NCBI GenBank assembly: GCA_003669605.1
Contig: QWOP01000085.1
Coordinates: 112,846-176,845, forward strand
Reading direction: 5' to 3'
DNA from: Planctomycetota bacterium
Lineage (GTDB): Bacteria; Planctomycetota; Planctomycetia; Pirellulales; UBA1268
DNA length: 64,000 nt
Every line of letters begins with the position of its first letter. Within the stretch, counting starts at the first letter, position 1. Below are positions 62,624-64,000 of this stretch, piece by piece. The notes under the pieces were generated by a model. That model made no database searches. It was not told where the DNA came from and saw only the letters and a program-made list of their open reading frames with translations. The translations under genes were made by a program, and so were the position numbers.

Positions 62624-64000
62624 ATGTACTCCCCCCATCACCTCTCCCGCCGCACGCTGTTGACCCAGGCCGGATGTGGCTTTGGCGGCCTGGCGCTGGC
62701 CGACGTCATGGCACGCCAGGAAGCGCGGGCCGCTTCCCCTCTGGCGCCGCGGGCTCCACACTTCCCGGCGCGGGCGAAACGGGTGATCTTTCTCTACATG
62801 CCGGGCGGGCCTTCGCACGTCGATCTCCTCGATCCCAAGCCGCGGCTGGCCGTCGATAACGGCAAGCCATTGCCGTTTGCCAAACCGAGGCTGGAACGCA
62901 CCAAGACCGGCAGCCTCCTGGCCTCCCCGTGGACGTTTTCCCGCCATGGTCAATCAGGGATCGAGGTCAGCGAACTCCTCCCGGGGCTGGCGTCGCAGAT
63001 TGACGACGTCTGCGTCGTCCGCTCGATGCGGGCCGATAACATCAATCACACTGGCGCCGCCTTGCAAATGTGCACGGGCGAACAGGCTTTTTCCAGGCCG
63101 GCGCTGGGTTCGTGGTTAACGTACGGACTGGGGAGCGAAAACGAGGATCTGCCCGGTTTCGTGGTCGTCTGTCCGGTGAATGTTTTTCAGGGAGCGCAGC
63201 TCTGGGCGTCGAGTTTTCTTCCCAGTACCTACCAGGGAACGCTGCTGCGCGATGCGGCGAAACCGCTAGCGAATCTCGCTTCCGGAGATACCCATCAACG
63301 GGAGATGCTCGATTCCCTCCGTCGACTCAACCAGCGCCACGCCGTCGGACGCGTAAACACTGGCGAACTTGAGGCTCGGATCGAGTCGTTCGAACTTGCC
63401 TTCCGGATGCAGCGTGAGGCTCCCGAGGCGTTTGATCTGTCGCGGGAATCGGCGGCCACGCATCGGCTGTATGGCACGACCGAAGCGGAGACAGCGCTGT
63501 TTGGAAAACAGTGCCTCCTTGCCCGTCGCTTGGTTGAGCGCGGTGTCCGGTTCGTGCAGCTCTTCGACGCGCCGGCCAACAACGCCTGGGACCACCACGG
63601 TGGTCTCCGCGATGGATTGCCGAAGCGCTGCCGGGCTGTTGATGGCCCGATCACGGGCTTGCTCATCGACCTGAAGTCACGTGGCCTCCTCGACGACACC
63701 CTGGTGGTCTGGGGGGGAGAGTTTGGCCGAACGCCCACTGCCGAGGGGACTGACGGCCGCGAGCACCATCCGTTTGGGTTCACGATGTGGCTGGCCGGTG
63801 GCGGCATCCGCGGGGGGATGGTCCACGGTGCAACCGACGATTTCGGTTGGCATGCCGAGCAGGACATCGTCCACATCCATGACCTGCACGCCACGATCCT
63901 CCACCTTATGGGGCTCGACCACGAACGTCTCACCTACCGCTGGGGCGGGCGCGACTACCGGCTGACCGACGTTCACGGCCGCGTCGTTCGGGAGATTCTC
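62624..64000 (+). CDS. DUF1501 domain protein, truncated by window end
   Basis: The frame is open to the last base (459 codons, no stop). The N-terminus LSRRTLLTQAGCGFGGLALADV is a twin-arginine-type export signal. VIFLYMPGGPSHVDLLDPKP, GAALQMCTGEQ, DHHGGL and VWGGEFGRTP are the DUF1501 blocks, an alkaline-phosphatase/sulfatase-like fold. The sequence already reaches the usual C-terminal DVHGRVVREIL, so only a residue or two is missing. It follows the DUF1549/1553 gene by 27 bp; the two are expected to be exported together. Confidence 0.92.
   Translation, partial: MYSPHHLSRRTLLTQAGCGFGGLALADVMARQEARAASPLAPRAPHFPARAKRVIFLYMPGGPSHVDLLDPKPRLAVDNGKPLPFAKPRLERTKTGSLLASPWTFSRHGQSGIEVSELLPGLASQIDDVCVVRSMRADNINHTGAALQMCTGEQAFSRPALGSWLTYGLGSENEDLPGFVVVCPVNVFQGAQLWASSFLPSTYQGTLLRDAAKPLANLASGDTHQREMLDSLRRLNQRHAVGRVNTGELEARIESFELAFRMQREAPEAFDLSRESAATHRLYGTTEAETALFGKQCLLARRLVERGVRFVQLFDAPANNAWDHHGGLRDGLPKRCRAVDGPITGLLIDLKSRGLLDDTLVVWGGEFGRTPTAEGTDGREHHPFGFTMWLAGGGIRGGMVHGATDDFGWHAEQDIVHIHDLHATILHLMGLDHERLTYRWGGRDYRLTDVHGRVVREIL

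Overview
The window looks like a chromosome segment from a Planctomycetes bacterium, most likely Pirellulales-like. The evidence is high GC with strong third-position GC, GTG and TTG starts, and families typical of that group: a DUF1549/DUF1553 protein followed by a DUF1501 protein, a putative membrane-bound dehydrogenase with a C-terminal heme domain, a secreted sulfatase, serine/threonine kinases beside ECF sigma factors, and large secreted TPR and PQQ-propeller proteins. No tRNA, rRNA, CRISPR array, transposase or integrase was seen. About 50 protein genes are supported. Both ends are cut: the last gene runs off the right edge and the first may begin left of base 1.

Layout. 0-5.7 kb: two overlapping PHP-type metallohydrolases, then a glucose-6-phosphate dehydrogenase fused to a cyclic-nucleotide-binding domain. 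5.7-17 kb: secreted proteins (a 1043-aa TPR protein, a penicillin-acylase-type Ntn hydrolase, a CxxCH plus alpha-toroid protein, a sorbosone-dehydrogenase-like/heme protein) and a sugar-phosphate-isomerase-like TIM barrel. 17.4-20.5 kb: a tight sigma factor / possible anti-sigma / membrane protein operon. 20.6-25 kb: a class V aminotransferase, a YegS-type lipid kinase and a Ser/Thr kinase with two C-terminal PAS domains. 25-37.5 kb: a long co-directional catabolic block (PfkB kinase, 2-hydroxyacid dehydrogenase, DapA-like aldolase/dehydratase, Ldh_2 oxidoreductase, double cyclase-family protein, FAH-family hydrolase, MFS carrier, SDR, fused E1 alpha-beta, E2). It resembles a non-phosphorylative sugar-acid or deoxy-sugar-acid route ending in oxidative decarboxylation of a 2-oxo acid; no E3 is present. 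37.6-41.4 kb: a sulfatase and an M3 peptidase. 41.4-45.0 kb: an island of four genes with no recognised homologues and visibly different base usage, including one HEPN-like RX4H protein. 45-49 kb: an ECF sigma factor and receptor-like Ser/Thr kinase operon, and a secreted PQQ propeller.

49.3-56.7 kb holds a complete [NiFe]-hydrogenase maturation set (hypF, hypB, hypA, an endopeptidase, hypC, hypD, hypE) in two divergent groups, with a small Cys-rich zinc-ribbon-like protein of unknown function coupled to hypF. No hydrogenase structural gene lies in the window. 56.8-60.5 kb is a RidA / KDPG aldolase / GntP permease / M19 dipeptidase cluster; with the G6PD fusion it points to Entner-Doudoroff-type use of gluconate or related acids. 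60.5-64 kb is the DUF1549/1553-DUF1501 pair.

The least explained signals are a dispersed intergenic repeat of about 90 bp that folds into up to four consecutive hairpins (copies near 9.0, 17.3 and 52.35 kb), the G6PD-cNMP fusion, an SDR lacking its catalytic lysine, a double cyclase-family protein with complementary loss of metal ligands, the 41.4-45 kb island, and the extra gene inside the hyp cluster. All functions are read from motifs and general family knowledge; no database search was run.
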